From the NCBI RefSeq assembly GCF_042432905.1, contig NZ_JBHLWI010000040.1, positions 1 through 64,000 of the forward strand: a stretch of 64,000 nucleotides of DNA, in the 5' to 3' direction. Below, piece after piece: positions 17,548 to 25,795 of the stretch (its first letter is position 1; every line of letters begins with the position of its first letter). The stretch comes from Fontibacter flavus. Its GTDB lineage: Bacteria; Bacteroidota; Bacteroidia; Cytophagales; Cyclobacteriaceae. Made by a program: the position numbers and the translations under genes. The notes below the pieces were generated by a model that ran no database searches, was not told the origin of the DNA, and saw only the letters and a list, made by a program, of their open reading frames with translations.

Positions 17548-18696
17548 ATGTCAAAAGTTGCATTAATAACAGGTGTCACCGGTCAGGATGGGGCATACCT
17601 GGCAGAATATTTACTGAAAAAGGGATATATCGTACATGGCATAAAAAGACGTGCCTCTTTGTTCAATACAGACCGTATTGACCACCTCTATCAGGATCCG
17701 CATGTTGAAAATCGAAACTTTATCCTGCATTATGGGGACATGACGGATTCCATGAATTTGACCCGTATCATTCAGGAAGTTCAGCCCGACGAGATTTACA
17801 ATCTGGCAGCCATGAGCCATGTGAAAGTCAGTTTTGAAACTCCCGAATATACGGGCAATGCGGATGGACTGGGAGCATTGCGCCTGCTAGAGGCCATCAG
17901 GTTGCTCGGTTTGACCAAGAAAACCCGCCTTTATCAAGCTTCCACTTCGGAACTTTATGGACTGGTACAGGAAGTTCCACAAAGTGAGAAAACACCTTTT
18001 TATCCACGTTCACCTTATGCGGTAGCCAAATTATATGCCTACTGGATTACGGTGAACTATAGGGAGGCTTATGGCATGCATGCCAGCAATGGGATTTTAT
18101 TCAACCATGAAAGCCCGGTAAGAGGAGAGACCTTTGTGACCAGGAAAGTCACCCGGGCATTAAGCCGAATTGCATTGGGAATGCAGGATTGCGTATTTAT
18201 GGGCAATCTGTCCAGTCAAAGGGACTGGGGACATGCTAAAGACTATATCAAGGCCATGTATTTGATTCTACAACAAGATGAACCCGATGATTATGTCATT
18301 GCTACGGGTATTACCACTTCCATTAGGGATTTTATCAAAATGGCGGGAGAAGAAATCGGACTGGAAATTGACTTCAAAGGAGAAGGGGCAGAGGAAGTAG
18401 GTATATTGGCTGGAGTGGATAAAGCACGCTACCAGTCAAAAGTTGGAGAAATGAACGGTTCATTGCAGGCTTTGATGGGGAAGGAAATTATCAAAGTAGA
18501 TCCCAAGTATTTTCGTCCCACGGAGGTTGACCTGCTGATAGGGGATCCTTCCAAATCCATGACTAAACTAGGCTGGAAGCCCGAATATGATCTGAAAGCC
18601 CTGATAGCGGATATGATGCAATCTGATATTCAATTGTTCAAGCAGGATGAATACCTGTTGAAAGGAGGCTTCAAAACCTTAAACTATTTTGAATAA
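17548..18696 (+). CDS. gmd: GDP-mannose 4,6-dehydratase
   Basis: The protein of about 382 residues converts GDP-D-mannose to GDP-4-keto-6-deoxy-D-mannose. It has TGVTGQDGAYLAEYLL (residues about 9-24), GIKRRASLFNTDRIDHLY, the catalytic STSELYG and the YxxxK pair in SPYAVAKLYAYW. NGILFNHESPVRGETFVTRK is diagnostic of Gmd. The ATG at 17548 gives the standard N-terminus (MSKVALITG), so the 16 extra upstream codons are left out. The next gene is fcl, which completes GDP-L-fucose synthesis. The gmd-fcl gap contains the palindrome element at 18701-18770. Confidence 0.97.
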   Translation: MSKVALITGVTGQDGAYLAEYLLKKGYIVHGIKRRASLFNTDRIDHLYQDPHVENRNFILHYGDMTDSMNLTRIIQEVQPDEIYNLAAMSHVKVSFETPEYTGNADGLGALRLLEAIRLLGLTKKTRLYQASTSELYGLVQEVPQSEKTPFYPRSPYAVAKLYAYWITVNYREAYGMHASNGILFNHESPVRGETFVTRKVTRALSRIALGMQDCVFMGNLSSQRDWGHAKDYIKAMYLILQQDEPDDYVIATGITTSIRDFIKMAGEEIGLEIDFKGEGAEEVGILAGVDKARYQSKVGEMNGSLQALMGKEIIKVDPKYFRPTEVDLLIGDPSKSMTKLGWKPEYDLKALIADMMQSDIQLFKQDEYLLKGGFKTLNYFE

Positions 18697-18700
18697 AATT

Positions 18701-18770
18701 AAACGTGCCAGGTTTTGAGAAATACAAAAATTACATAGGTAAAATTTATCCAATAAACCTGGCAGGTTTT
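18701..18770. repeat. Paired-palindrome element (copy 2)
   Basis: AAACGTGCCAGGTTT at 18701-18715 and AAACCTGGCAGGTTT at 18756-18770 bound a 40-bp AT-rich core that shares a TAAAATTTA word with the copy at 15590-15669. It fills the gap between gmd and fcl. Confidence 0.75.
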
Positions 18771-18789
18771 ATAAATCAAATATCTTCAC

Positions 18790-19740
18790 ATGAACAGAGA
18801 AGCTAAAATATATATTGCTGGCCACAAGGGGATGGTAGGTTCGGCGATTGCCCGAAAGCTCCAATCTTTGGATTATTCAAATATCATTGGAAAAAGCAGT
18901 AAGGAACTTGACTTGAGAATTCAAAGGGATGTGAATGCCTTTTTTGAAGTCGAAAAGCCAGATATTGTAATTGATGCCGCTGCAAGGGTGGGAGGTATCA
19001 TGGCGAATCAGACCTATCCTTATCCCTTTTTGATGGAGAATTTGCAGATTCAGAACAATCTGATTGACGCTTCCATAAAGCATGATGTTGAGAAGTTTAT
19101 TTTTCTCGGCTCATCTTGTATATATCCGAAGTTAGCCCCCCAGCCCATCAAGGAAGAGTACTTATTAACATCTCCTTTAGAATCCAGTAATGAATGGTAT
19201 GCTATTGCTAAAATTGCAGGGGTAAAGGCCTGTGAAGCCATCAGAAGACAATATGGGAAAGACTATGTTAGCCTAATGCCCACCAATTTATATGGGCCTT
19301 ACGATAATTTTGACTTGGAAACTTCTCATGTATTGCCGGCCATGATCAGAAAATTTCATGAAGCAAAAATAAATGGAAATAGGCCTGTCGAACTATGGGG
19401 AAGCGGTTCTCCGATGCGGGAATTTTTGCATGTGGATGATATGGCAGAAGCGGTGGTTTTTGCATTGGAAAATAAACTGGAGGATAACTTGTATAATGTT
19501 GGAACAGGCAAAGATTTAAGCATCAAGGATCTTGCTTTGTTGATTCAGGACACAGTTGGGCACAAAGGAGAAATCATTTGGGATGCGACCAAGCCGGATG
19601 GTACCCCCCGAAAGCTTTTGGATGTGAGCAAACTTGCTAGAGAAGGTTGGAGAGCCAAAATCAGATTAGAGGAAGGAATAAAAAATACTTACAGATGGTT
19701 CTTGGAGCATCAGGATAGCTTTAAGGAGGTTAAATTTTGA
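18790..19740 (+). CDS. fcl: GDP-L-fucose synthase
   Basis: The 316-residue enzyme performs the 3,5-epimerisation and 4-reduction that turn GDP-4-keto-6-deoxymannose into GDP-L-fucose with NADPH. Motifs include GHKGMVGSAI (about 11-20), the SSCIYPKLAPQPI segment (about 108-120), the catalytic Tyr137 and Lys141 in WYAIAKIAG, and MPTNLYGPYDNFD. Length is normal. With gmd just upstream it forms the GDP-fucose module of the polysaccharide locus, so fucose is very likely in the polymer. Confidence 0.97.
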   Translation: MNREAKIYIAGHKGMVGSAIARKLQSLDYSNIIGKSSKELDLRIQRDVNAFFEVEKPDIVIDAAARVGGIMANQTYPYPFLMENLQIQNNLIDASIKHDVEKFIFLGSSCIYPKLAPQPIKEEYLLTSPLESSNEWYAIAKIAGVKACEAIRRQYGKDYVSLMPTNLYGPYDNFDLETSHVLPAMIRKFHEAKINGNRPVELWGSGSPMREFLHVDDMAEAVVFALENKLEDNLYNVGTGKDLSIKDLALLIQDTVGHKGEIIWDATKPDGTPRKLLDVSKLAREGWRAKIRLEEGIKNTYRWFLEHQDSFKEVKF

Positions 19741-19777
19741 AGATGGAACATGTCTTGTACACGGTTAATACTTTTTT

Positions 19778-19893
19778 ATAGAATGCTGATGACACGGATT
19801 GTGCAGAAAAACGCTGATCGGAGATGGAGTAAATCCTGCCTTGCAGGGCAAGTTTCGATCAAATCGGCTTATTCCACATAATCCGCATTCCAT
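19778..19893. repeat. Dispersed repeat with complementary ends (copy 3)
   Basis: The element begins ATAGAATGC (19778-19786) and ends GCATTCCAT (19885-19893). Relative to the copy at 17397-17482 both arms changed together (AACGC/GCGTT to AATGC/GCATT), keeping the ends complementary. A CCTGCCTTGCAGGG-type hairpin lies inside. Confidence 0.75.
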
Positions 19894-19936
19894 AAAAAAT
19901 TCTCAATTATCAGCAAAACTAAACTCATAAAGCTTG

Positions 19937-19976
19937 AACATTTAACCCTTAACCCTAAACATTTAACGATTAACAT
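19937..19976. repeat. Short TTAAC-rich repeat
   Basis: The run reads as variants of TTAACCCTTAAC and TTAACGATTAAC, like the one at 3681-3737. It lies directly before the WecA-like gene. Confidence 0.55.
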
Positions 19977-19989
19977 TCCTCATCCCCCA

Positions 19990-20946
19990 ATGATTACCCT
20001 TGCCCTGATCTTACTCCCTCTTTACTTTTTGGTATTCGAGCTGTACCTGCGTTTGGCCAAGCGCTGGAACATCACCGATGTGCCCAATCACCGCAGTTCC
20101 CATTCCAAGGTAACGGTAAGAGGCGGAGGGATTATTTTTGTGGTAGGCGCCATCACGGCCTTTGTTTTGGGCTATATCGGCATTTGGCCCTTACTGGGCC
20201 TGATCATCAGTGCCCTGGCAGGTTTTGTGGACGATATTCAGCCTCTTCCGAGACGACTCAGGTTAATGGCCCATTTTATAGGGCTGGCAATATTGTTATG
20301 GGGAGGAGGCTTACTGACCTTGCCTTGGTGGATCTTGATGGTGATCTTTATTGCTTTTACAGGGTGGGTCAATGCCTTTAACTTTATGGACGGCATTAAT
20401 GGTATTACAGCGTTTTATGCCTTGGTGCTGTTGGGTACTTTTTATTGGATGTCCGAACTGGAAGCTTTTCGGGAATTTATTTTGATTATGGGCCTATCAG
20501 TACTTGTCTTTACCTTTTATAACGCCAGGAAGAAGGCTGTAGCCTTTGCAGGAGATGTGGGATCCATCAGCATGGCCTTTGTGATCGGGTTTTTATTGCT
20601 GGAACTGATGTTTTTTACAGGTGATCTTTATTATATCTTATTTGTTGCCGTATATGGTATAGATGCGGTCATTACCATTTTGATCCGCCTGTGGCAGAAA
20701 GAGAACATATTCAGACCCCACCGTAGGCATCTGTATCAATATATGGCCAATGAGTTGCAGATTCCCCATTTGAAAGTAGCTGGAATTTATGCCATCAGTC
20801 AATTTCTTATCAATTTTTCTGTAATCTTCTGGTTCCATGGTCTTGAACTCACGCTTTTGAAGACCATGATCATCCTTTTATTTTTAGCCCTCCTTTATGT
20901 TGCTGTCCGCTTTCTGGTACGGCAAAAAATCCTTTCTAATAAATAA
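19990..20946 (+). CDS. WecA/MraY-family undecaprenyl-phosphate HexNAc-1-phosphate transferase
   Basis: The 318-residue polytopic membrane protein starts the repeat unit by moving a HexNAc-1-phosphate from UDP to undecaprenyl phosphate. It has the family's catalytic motifs: the Asp pair in GFVDDIQ (81-82), NAFNFMDGINGI (about 128-139) and the cytosolic PHRRHLYQY motif (about 244-252). Around ten hydrophobic helices are visible. The closest known type is WbpL/WecA. With the WbpV-like enzyme and the PglF/PglE/PglD-like genes nearby, the loaded sugar could be QuiNAc, FucNAc or diNAcBac. Confidence 0.92.
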   Translation: MITLALILLPLYFLVFELYLRLAKRWNITDVPNHRSSHSKVTVRGGGIIFVVGAITAFVLGYIGIWPLLGLIISALAGFVDDIQPLPRRLRLMAHFIGLAILLWGGGLLTLPWWILMVIFIAFTGWVNAFNFMDGINGITAFYALVLLGTFYWMSELEAFREFILIMGLSVLVFTFYNARKKAVAFAGDVGSISMAFVIGFLLLELMFFTGDLYYILFVAVYGIDAVITILIRLWQKENIFRPHRRHLYQYMANELQIPHLKVAGIYAISQFLINFSVIFWFHGLELTLLKTMIILLFLALLYVAVRFLVRQKILSNK

Positions 20947-21917
20947 CATAGGGTGCTGGAATAGAATCCGGTTCTGAATAAGTAAAAGAATTAATTAGAC
21001 CACGAATTGCACGAATTACACTAATTATTTTCTTGTTGGTAGGCTGAAATGGTCATAGAAACATAGATTTCTTCTGCATAAGGCTTTGTGAGCATGGATT
21101 GAAAAACATGAGCTTAACGCTCATGAATTGGCTCGAATCTTAAGTTTGACCTGTTTGGGATTTAATTTGTATCATCGGAGATTGAAAGAAAACATCAATT
21201 AAATCTCAGCAGAATTCCTAGCGCTATTTGCGGTTAAAAGAGAATAACATATCCTAATCAACCCATATATTCTATCAAGGAGAAACTATCTGTACAATGT
21301 TTCTATTCCCTAATTTCGGGACAAGTTGTGGTAAAATTCATAGGCGGTCCCTATGGGACCGTTGCCCAATATAGGGCCTTTTTTCTACCAATAGGTTGTG
21401 CCGCTGGCACAATGTGCTCCTGATGAATCTCCTGATGGATTGTCTATTTTTTTCGTCACTTCCCGGAATTTTATGATCTTGTGATCGGATAAAAGGATTA
21501 CAAAACCTGAACAGCCAATAAATTTTACCGATAGGTTGTGTAGTTGGAACGACAGATCCCAGGACAATCCCGTAGGGATTACCCATTGGTAGAAATTTAG
21601 CGTTTAAGTTAAGCCTGACAATCCTGTAGGGATTGCCTATTTGTCTTCATCGCTTTAGGGAATTTGTAATGTTATGGCTTGAATTTATAATCTTCATCTA
21701 TCGATTTAAAGTCTTGTTTGTCAAGGGTATGGATGGTGGTTTTGTATCCAAATAAAAATTTTATTAAAGTTTTAAGACAAAACTTAGTTTCAAATCTGTT
21801 GATTTTCAGCATTATTATTGGGGCTTTTTACCTTTTTTAGTGTACCAAAAAAATGTTTCGTAGGCTTTTGAATACCATGAAAAAAATGCTTTACTTTCTT
21901 GTCGTTTAACCCTTAGA
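20947..21917. other. Repeat-rich intergenic island
   Basis: No gene is seen in 970 bases. It contains ACCACGAATTGCACGAATTACAC-type text (about 20999-21020), an ATGAGC...GCTCAT hairpin (about 21107-21124), and a cluster of AATCCCGTAGGGATT-type palindromes at 21330-21645. The last 200 bases before the aminotransferase gene are AT-rich and may hold its promoter, which I could not pin down. Confidence 0.55.
21330..21645. repeat. Cluster of CCGATGGGA/CAATCC...GGATTG palindromic repeats
   Basis: Several short units share words such as CCAATAGGTTGTG, CCGATAGGTTGTG, CAATCCCGTAGGGATTACCCATTGGTAG and CAATCCTGTAGGGATTGCC. Each unit is self-complementary around a NTAGGGATT or GATGGGA core. Relatives lie at 30625-30710. 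Confidence 0.65.
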
Positions 21918-23126
21918 ATGAACACTAAAAAGATATGGTTATCCTCTCCGCATATGGGGGGGAATGAAGAGAAGTATATCAACGAGGCTTTTGAACTGAA
22001 CTGGATTGCACCTGTGGGTGGAAATTTAAATCAGTTTGAAGAAGCTTTGGTGAAATACACGGCTTGTGGTCATGCTCTAGCCCTGAACTCTGGAACCGCA
22101 GCCCTGCACTTGGGCTTGATTTTGCTGGACGTACAACCTGGAGATTATGTCATCTGTCAGTCTATGACTTTTTGTGCTTCTGCCAACCCGGTGAAGTATC
22201 TGGGAGGTATTCCTGTTTTTGTGGATTCTGAAACAGATACCTGGAATATGTGTCCGGAAGCTTTGGAAAGAGCTATTCAAGCCTGTATGGATGGCAGTAT
22301 TGCCGAAAAGTTCCCTGAAATCAAAGGTCAAATCCAGATTTTTGCCAAAAAACCCAAGGCCATAGTCCCTGTTCACTTATACGGCATGCCAGCTAAAATG
22401 AAGGAGATCATGGACATCGCAAAAAAATATGATATTCCTGTTCTGGAAGATGCTGCAGAGGCAGTTGGTTCCGAGTATCATGGCCAGAAATGTGGCACTT
22501 TCGGGGAAATCGGCGTGTTTTCTTTTAACGGGAATAAAATCATCACCACCTCTGGTGGAGGTGCACTTTTGTCCCAAAACAAATCCCATATAGACCGCGC
22601 CAAATTTTTGGCCACACAGGCCAAGGAGAATACTTTGCATTATGAGCACAAGGAAATCGGTTTCAATTATCGGTTAAGCAATGTATTGGCGGGAATAGGA
22701 AGAGGGCAGATGGAAGTGCTACCTGAGCGCATTCAGCAAAGGAGGAAGATCCATAATTTTTATTGGGAGGCTTTGGGCGGAATCGAAGGAATAACTTTTT
22801 TAAAAGAACCTGAGGGTCATTTCAGCAACCGTTGGCTGACCTGTGTCTTGGTTGATCCGGAAAAAACGGGGGGTGTTGGATGGAATGATATTATCCAACA
22901 TTTAGCAGAAGATCAGATTGAGGCCAGGCCTTTGTGGAAACCCATGCACGTACAGGAGTCTTTTGCGGGTGCGCCTTATTATGGGGGGGATATTGCAGAG
23001 AAGCTTTTTGATCAGGGGCTATGCTTACCCAGCGGTTCCAATATGACAGGGGAGGATCTGGAAAGAGTAGTGATGAGGCTTAAGGACTGTTTGGAGGTGA
23101 AAGAGGGGTTGAGGAAGGCGGTTTAG
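21918..23126 (+). CDS. DegT/DnrJ/EryC1-family sugar aminotransferase (PglE-like)
   Basis: This 402-residue PLP enzyme is of the sugar aminotransferase type. The N-terminus (IWLSSPHMGGNEEKYINEAF) matches the PglE/EpsN-like subgroup. LEDAAEAVGSEY carries the PLP-contacting Asp, and SFNGNKIITTSGGGALL holds the Schiff-base Lys207. Such enzymes transfer an amino group from glutamate to UDP-4-keto-6-deoxy-HexNAc. The PglD-like acetyltransferase (25796) and PglF-like dehydratase (26525) downstream would provide the other two steps to UDP-N,N'-diacetylbacillosamine. A wide repeat island and the DUF4143 gene separate it from them. Confidence 0.92.
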   Translation: MNTKKIWLSSPHMGGNEEKYINEAFELNWIAPVGGNLNQFEEALVKYTACGHALALNSGTAALHLGLILLDVQPGDYVICQSMTFCASANPVKYLGGIPVFVDSETDTWNMCPEALERAIQACMDGSIAEKFPEIKGQIQIFAKKPKAIVPVHLYGMPAKMKEIMDIAKKYDIPVLEDAAEAVGSEYHGQKCGTFGEIGVFSFNGNKIITTSGGGALLSQNKSHIDRAKFLATQAKENTLHYEHKEIGFNYRLSNVLAGIGRGQMEVLPERIQQRRKIHNFYWEALGGIEGITFLKEPEGHFSNRWLTCVLVDPEKTGGVGWNDIIQHLAEDQIEARPLWKPMHVQESFAGAPYYGGDIAEKLFDQGLCLPSGSNMTGEDLERVVMRLKDCLEVKEGLRKAV

Positions 23127-23370
23127 TAGAATGTAGAATTAAGAGTGAAGAATTTGTTGTCGAGTTGTCATGGTTGTCGAGATATAAAAGAGCCAAGAGC
23201 CAAGGCAAAAGTAAAAAGTGGGAATGGTAATGTAGAATGATGAATTAAGAGTGAAGAATGGTTCATTTACAAAGAAGGGTTGCTAGTGTCAGGAGCTTAT
23301 CCTTGTCGTTTCGAACGCAGAGAGAAATCTAATGATTCTATTTCGTTCATATAGACTCCCTTTGCTTCTC

Positions 23371-23484
23371 AAAATTTGCAATTTCGTGAAGCGAAACAGC
23401 AGATTTGAAATCCGCCTCTTCTTTAATCAAATAAATAAAGGATTGTAAATCAAGAACAGTAGAATCCAGATTCTGGAGAAGTAG
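23371..23484. repeat. Left direct repeat flanking the DUF4143 gene
   Basis: The text TTTGCAATTTCGTGAAGCG, TCCGCCTCTTCTTTAATCAA, GGATTGTAAATC and TTCTGGAGAAG occurs in this order here and again at 25316-25460 in the same orientation. The two copies bracket the ATPase gene. Confidence 0.75.
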
Positions 23485-23559
23485 ATTTCTCTTTTAAATA
23501 TTGGGATTTAAATATTTAAACTCAAACCTTTCTATAAATTCATTAGAAGGGCGGGGAGG

Positions 23560-23652
23560 AAGCGCAATGCCGGGCCGGCGTAGGCCTTTTGCGAGGAAGG
23601 ATCATTGCGCTTGATTTTTTTGGTTACTTTTTGCATCAAGGCAAAAAGTGAC
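23560..23652. repeat. Two-hairpin dispersed element
   Basis: A 10-bp inverted pair AAGCGCAATG/CATTGCGCTT (23560-23569, 23603-23612) is followed by GTTACTTTTTGC/GCAAAAAGTGAC (about 23623-23634, 23641-23652). The design (a GC-rich stem, TTGATTTTTTTGG, then an A/T stem around CATCAAG) is one I associate with common intergenic repeats of Bacteroidota. Confidence 0.6.
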
Positions 23653-24053
23653 TAAAGGAAATAACTCTATTTTTCTTCTAAGGCAGGTTGATAAGAAATT
23701 GCCGCTTTGTGGCAATTTTGGTCAATCTAGACTGAATTACTTCAATGCCAAAAAATAATTTTTGATGATTTTAGCCAGCAATGTATGTTGAAAGTTTTTT
23801 GAACATCATGGCTTCTTGAGGAAATGAATTAGACGCAGACGCTTGCGGATTGACACGAATTTCAGATTGATGAGAAAATTAATTTGAAATGAATTGAGTC
23901 CAGCTTCTGGAGAAGCAGGACAACGGTGGAACCATGACAACATAATCATAATTCGGTCATCGTTAAATCTGACACGGCGGACAAGTTGTTCACTGTTTAT
24001 CGTACCTCCTCACTTTACATTTTAGACTTACCACTCCCCATTTATTATTATAA

Positions 24054-24118
24054 TGCACTTCAATAGTGCAAAAAATATACATAAATGCACTACATGAGTG
24101 CGCTTTTTGTTATATTTG
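24054..24118 (+). promoter_or_regulatory. Twin TGCACT-N5-AGTGCA palindromes and promoter of the DUF4143 gene
   Basis: Two inverted repeats with identical design lie at 24054-24070 (TGCACTtcaatAGTGCA) and 24086-24102 (TGCACTacatgAGTGCG), with centres 32 bp apart, about three helical turns. A perfect -7 element TATATTTG (TAnnTTTG) follows at 24111-24118. The expected transcription start near 24125 leaves only about 9 bases before the ATG at 24134. This looks like an operator pair controlling the gene. Confidence 0.6.
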
Positions 24119-24133
24119 CTAATTAATAAGCAA

Positions 24134-25303
24134 ATGGAGGCCTTATTTCAATATTCCAATCAGTTGATAGGAGCTGTGGATACAGCTTTTACGCGCTATT
24201 CTTATGACAGGATTAATTGGCAAAACAGAATGCTCGGGCTAACCGGGCCGAGAGGTGTTGGTAAAACCACCTTGGTTTTACAGTACATTAAAAACAATTT
24301 GAATCCTCGGGAGACACTGTATGTCACTGCAGAAGATTTCTATTTTGCAAAAAACCGTTTAACAGATCTCGCCAATGACTTTGTAAAAGCAGGAGGAAAA
24401 AACCTCTTTATTGATGAAATTCACAAATACCCTGACTGGTCTAAGGAGCTAAAGTTGATTTATGACTATCATCAGGAATTAAAATTGGTATTTACGGGTT
24501 CCTCCGTTCTTGATATTAAAAAAGGAAGTGCTGACTTAAGCAGAAGGGCTGTTGTGTATTACATGCAGGGTCTTTCCTTCCGGGAATACCTGAAGTTCTT
24601 TCATCAGGAGGATGTTCCACGGTATGCTTTGGATGAAATATTGGACCACACAGTCAGCATTCCTCAAATTCCCCACCCTTTGCCTTTATTTAAAGACTAT
24701 CTGAGAAATGGATATTATCCATTTTCCAGGGAAGAAGACTTTGGATCAAAACTTAAGCAGGTGGTCAACCAGACTTTAGAAATAGATATCCCAAGCTATG
24801 CCCAAATGAATGTTTCAACGGGAAGGAAATTAAAGCAATTGTTGGCAGTTGTGGCAGAAAGTGTTCCCTTCAAACCCAATATGAGTAAAATTGCCGAAAT
24901 GCTAGGTATCAGCCGGAATAACATCGCCGATTATCTGCTGTATATGGAAGAAGCGGGAATGATCATGCAGTTGAGGGCACAAACAGAGGGTTTGAGAGGT
25001 TTGGGAAAGGTCGATAAGGTGTATCTGGACAATACTAATCTGGTCTACAGTTTTGCAGAGGAAAATCTAAACAAGGGGAATGTGCGGGAGACCTTTTTTA
25101 TGAATCAATTGAAGGCAAATCATCAGGTGTTTGCTTCTGATTTGGCTGATTTCATCATTGAAGGAGTAGATTTTGAGGTAGGGGGTAAAAGTAAGGGGCT
25201 TAAACAAATCAAAAATGCTGACAAGGGATTCGTGGTCAAAGATGACATAGAAACAGGTTTCCTCAAAACAATTCCCCTCTGGCACTTTGGGTTAATGTAT
25301 TGA
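24134..25303 (+). CDS. DUF4143-type AAA ATPase
   Basis: This ATPase of about 389 residues has Walker A (GPRGVGKTT, residues 38-46), Walker B (NLFIDEIH, 90-97) and a sensor-like VFTGSSVLDI segment. The C-terminal half has the winged-helix and DUF4143 arrangement (MSKIAEMLGISRNNIADYL) and ends with a nuclease-like fold region (ADFIIEGVDFEVGGKSKG) resembling PD-(D/E)xK remnants. The family is widespread and its function is not established. The ATG at 24134 is preferred because the promoter would start transcription about 9 bases before it and the upstream GTG lies inside the second palindrome. The gene stands alone inside the polysaccharide locus between direct repeats. Confidence 0.9.
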   Translation: MEALFQYSNQLIGAVDTAFTRYSYDRINWQNRMLGLTGPRGVGKTTLVLQYIKNNLNPRETLYVTAEDFYFAKNRLTDLANDFVKAGGKNLFIDEIHKYPDWSKELKLIYDYHQELKLVFTGSSVLDIKKGSADLSRRAVVYYMQGLSFREYLKFFHQEDVPRYALDEILDHTVSIPQIPHPLPLFKDYLRNGYYPFSREEDFGSKLKQVVNQTLEIDIPSYAQMNVSTGRKLKQLLAVVAESVPFKPNMSKIAEMLGISRNNIADYLLYMEEAGMIMQLRAQTEGLRGLGKVDKVYLDNTNLVYSFAEENLNKGNVRETFFMNQLKANHQVFASDLADFIIEGVDFEVGGKSKGLKQIKNADKGFVVKDDIETGFLKTIPLWHFGLMY

Positions 25304-25795
25304 TTTATGCTTCAAGAATTTTGCAATTTCGTGAAGCGATGCAGCGGATATGCGATCCGCCTCTTCTTTAATCAAGTAAAAGTACGGATTGTAAATCCTT
25401 TTTATCATGGTTCGGGATTGCAAATCCCGAACAGCAGTCCTGCTTCTGGAGAAGCAGGATAACGTTTTAGTTCTGGCAAGTCCTGTTTTAGGAGAGGCAG
25501 GACAACTGGTAGGATAAAGGGCAGTAGGGAGATTGTTTCTATATTTGGACCAATGATTTACCCTCTTCGACAAAAAAAATGAAAAAAATGAAAAAAAATC
25601 AAAAAACATGAAAAATACATTCTTTCATAAGTGGTATATATAATTATGTTTTTTAAGTGTGTTTTTGGCTTTTTTTATTAAAAAATGAGGTAAATTTTAA
25701 ATTGGTGAAATTTTGTTTTTTTGAGATATTTTTCGCCTATTTGATTAACATTTGCTGGAAATGGATTTATTTATTTCCTTAAACAAAATTTTGTT
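25304..25795. other. Intergenic stretch with repeats, then AT-rich leader
   Basis: No gene is seen. The first part holds the right direct repeat (25316-25460), which includes a GGTTCGGGATTGCAAATCCCGAAC hairpin around 25409-25431. The part from 25560 to 25795 is very AT-rich and probably holds the promoter of the acetyltransferase gene. Confidence 0.55.
25316..25460. repeat. Right direct repeat flanking the DUF4143 gene
   Basis: This is the same-orientation copy of 23371-23484. It is longer because of an internal hairpin insert near 25405-25431. The copy begins about 12 bases after the stop codon of the ATPase gene. Confidence 0.75.

Larger units (their letters stand above)
23127..24053. other. 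Repeat-rich intergenic island before the DUF4143 gene
   Basis: No gene is seen. Contents in order: AATGTAGAAT-type low-complexity text (23131-23265), a GCTAGTGTCA...TTATCCTTGTC element (about 23281-23310), the left copy of a direct repeat (23371-23484), a pair of long hairpins (23560-23652), and a degenerate TCTGACACGGCGGA palindrome (23968-23981). Confidence 0.6.
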
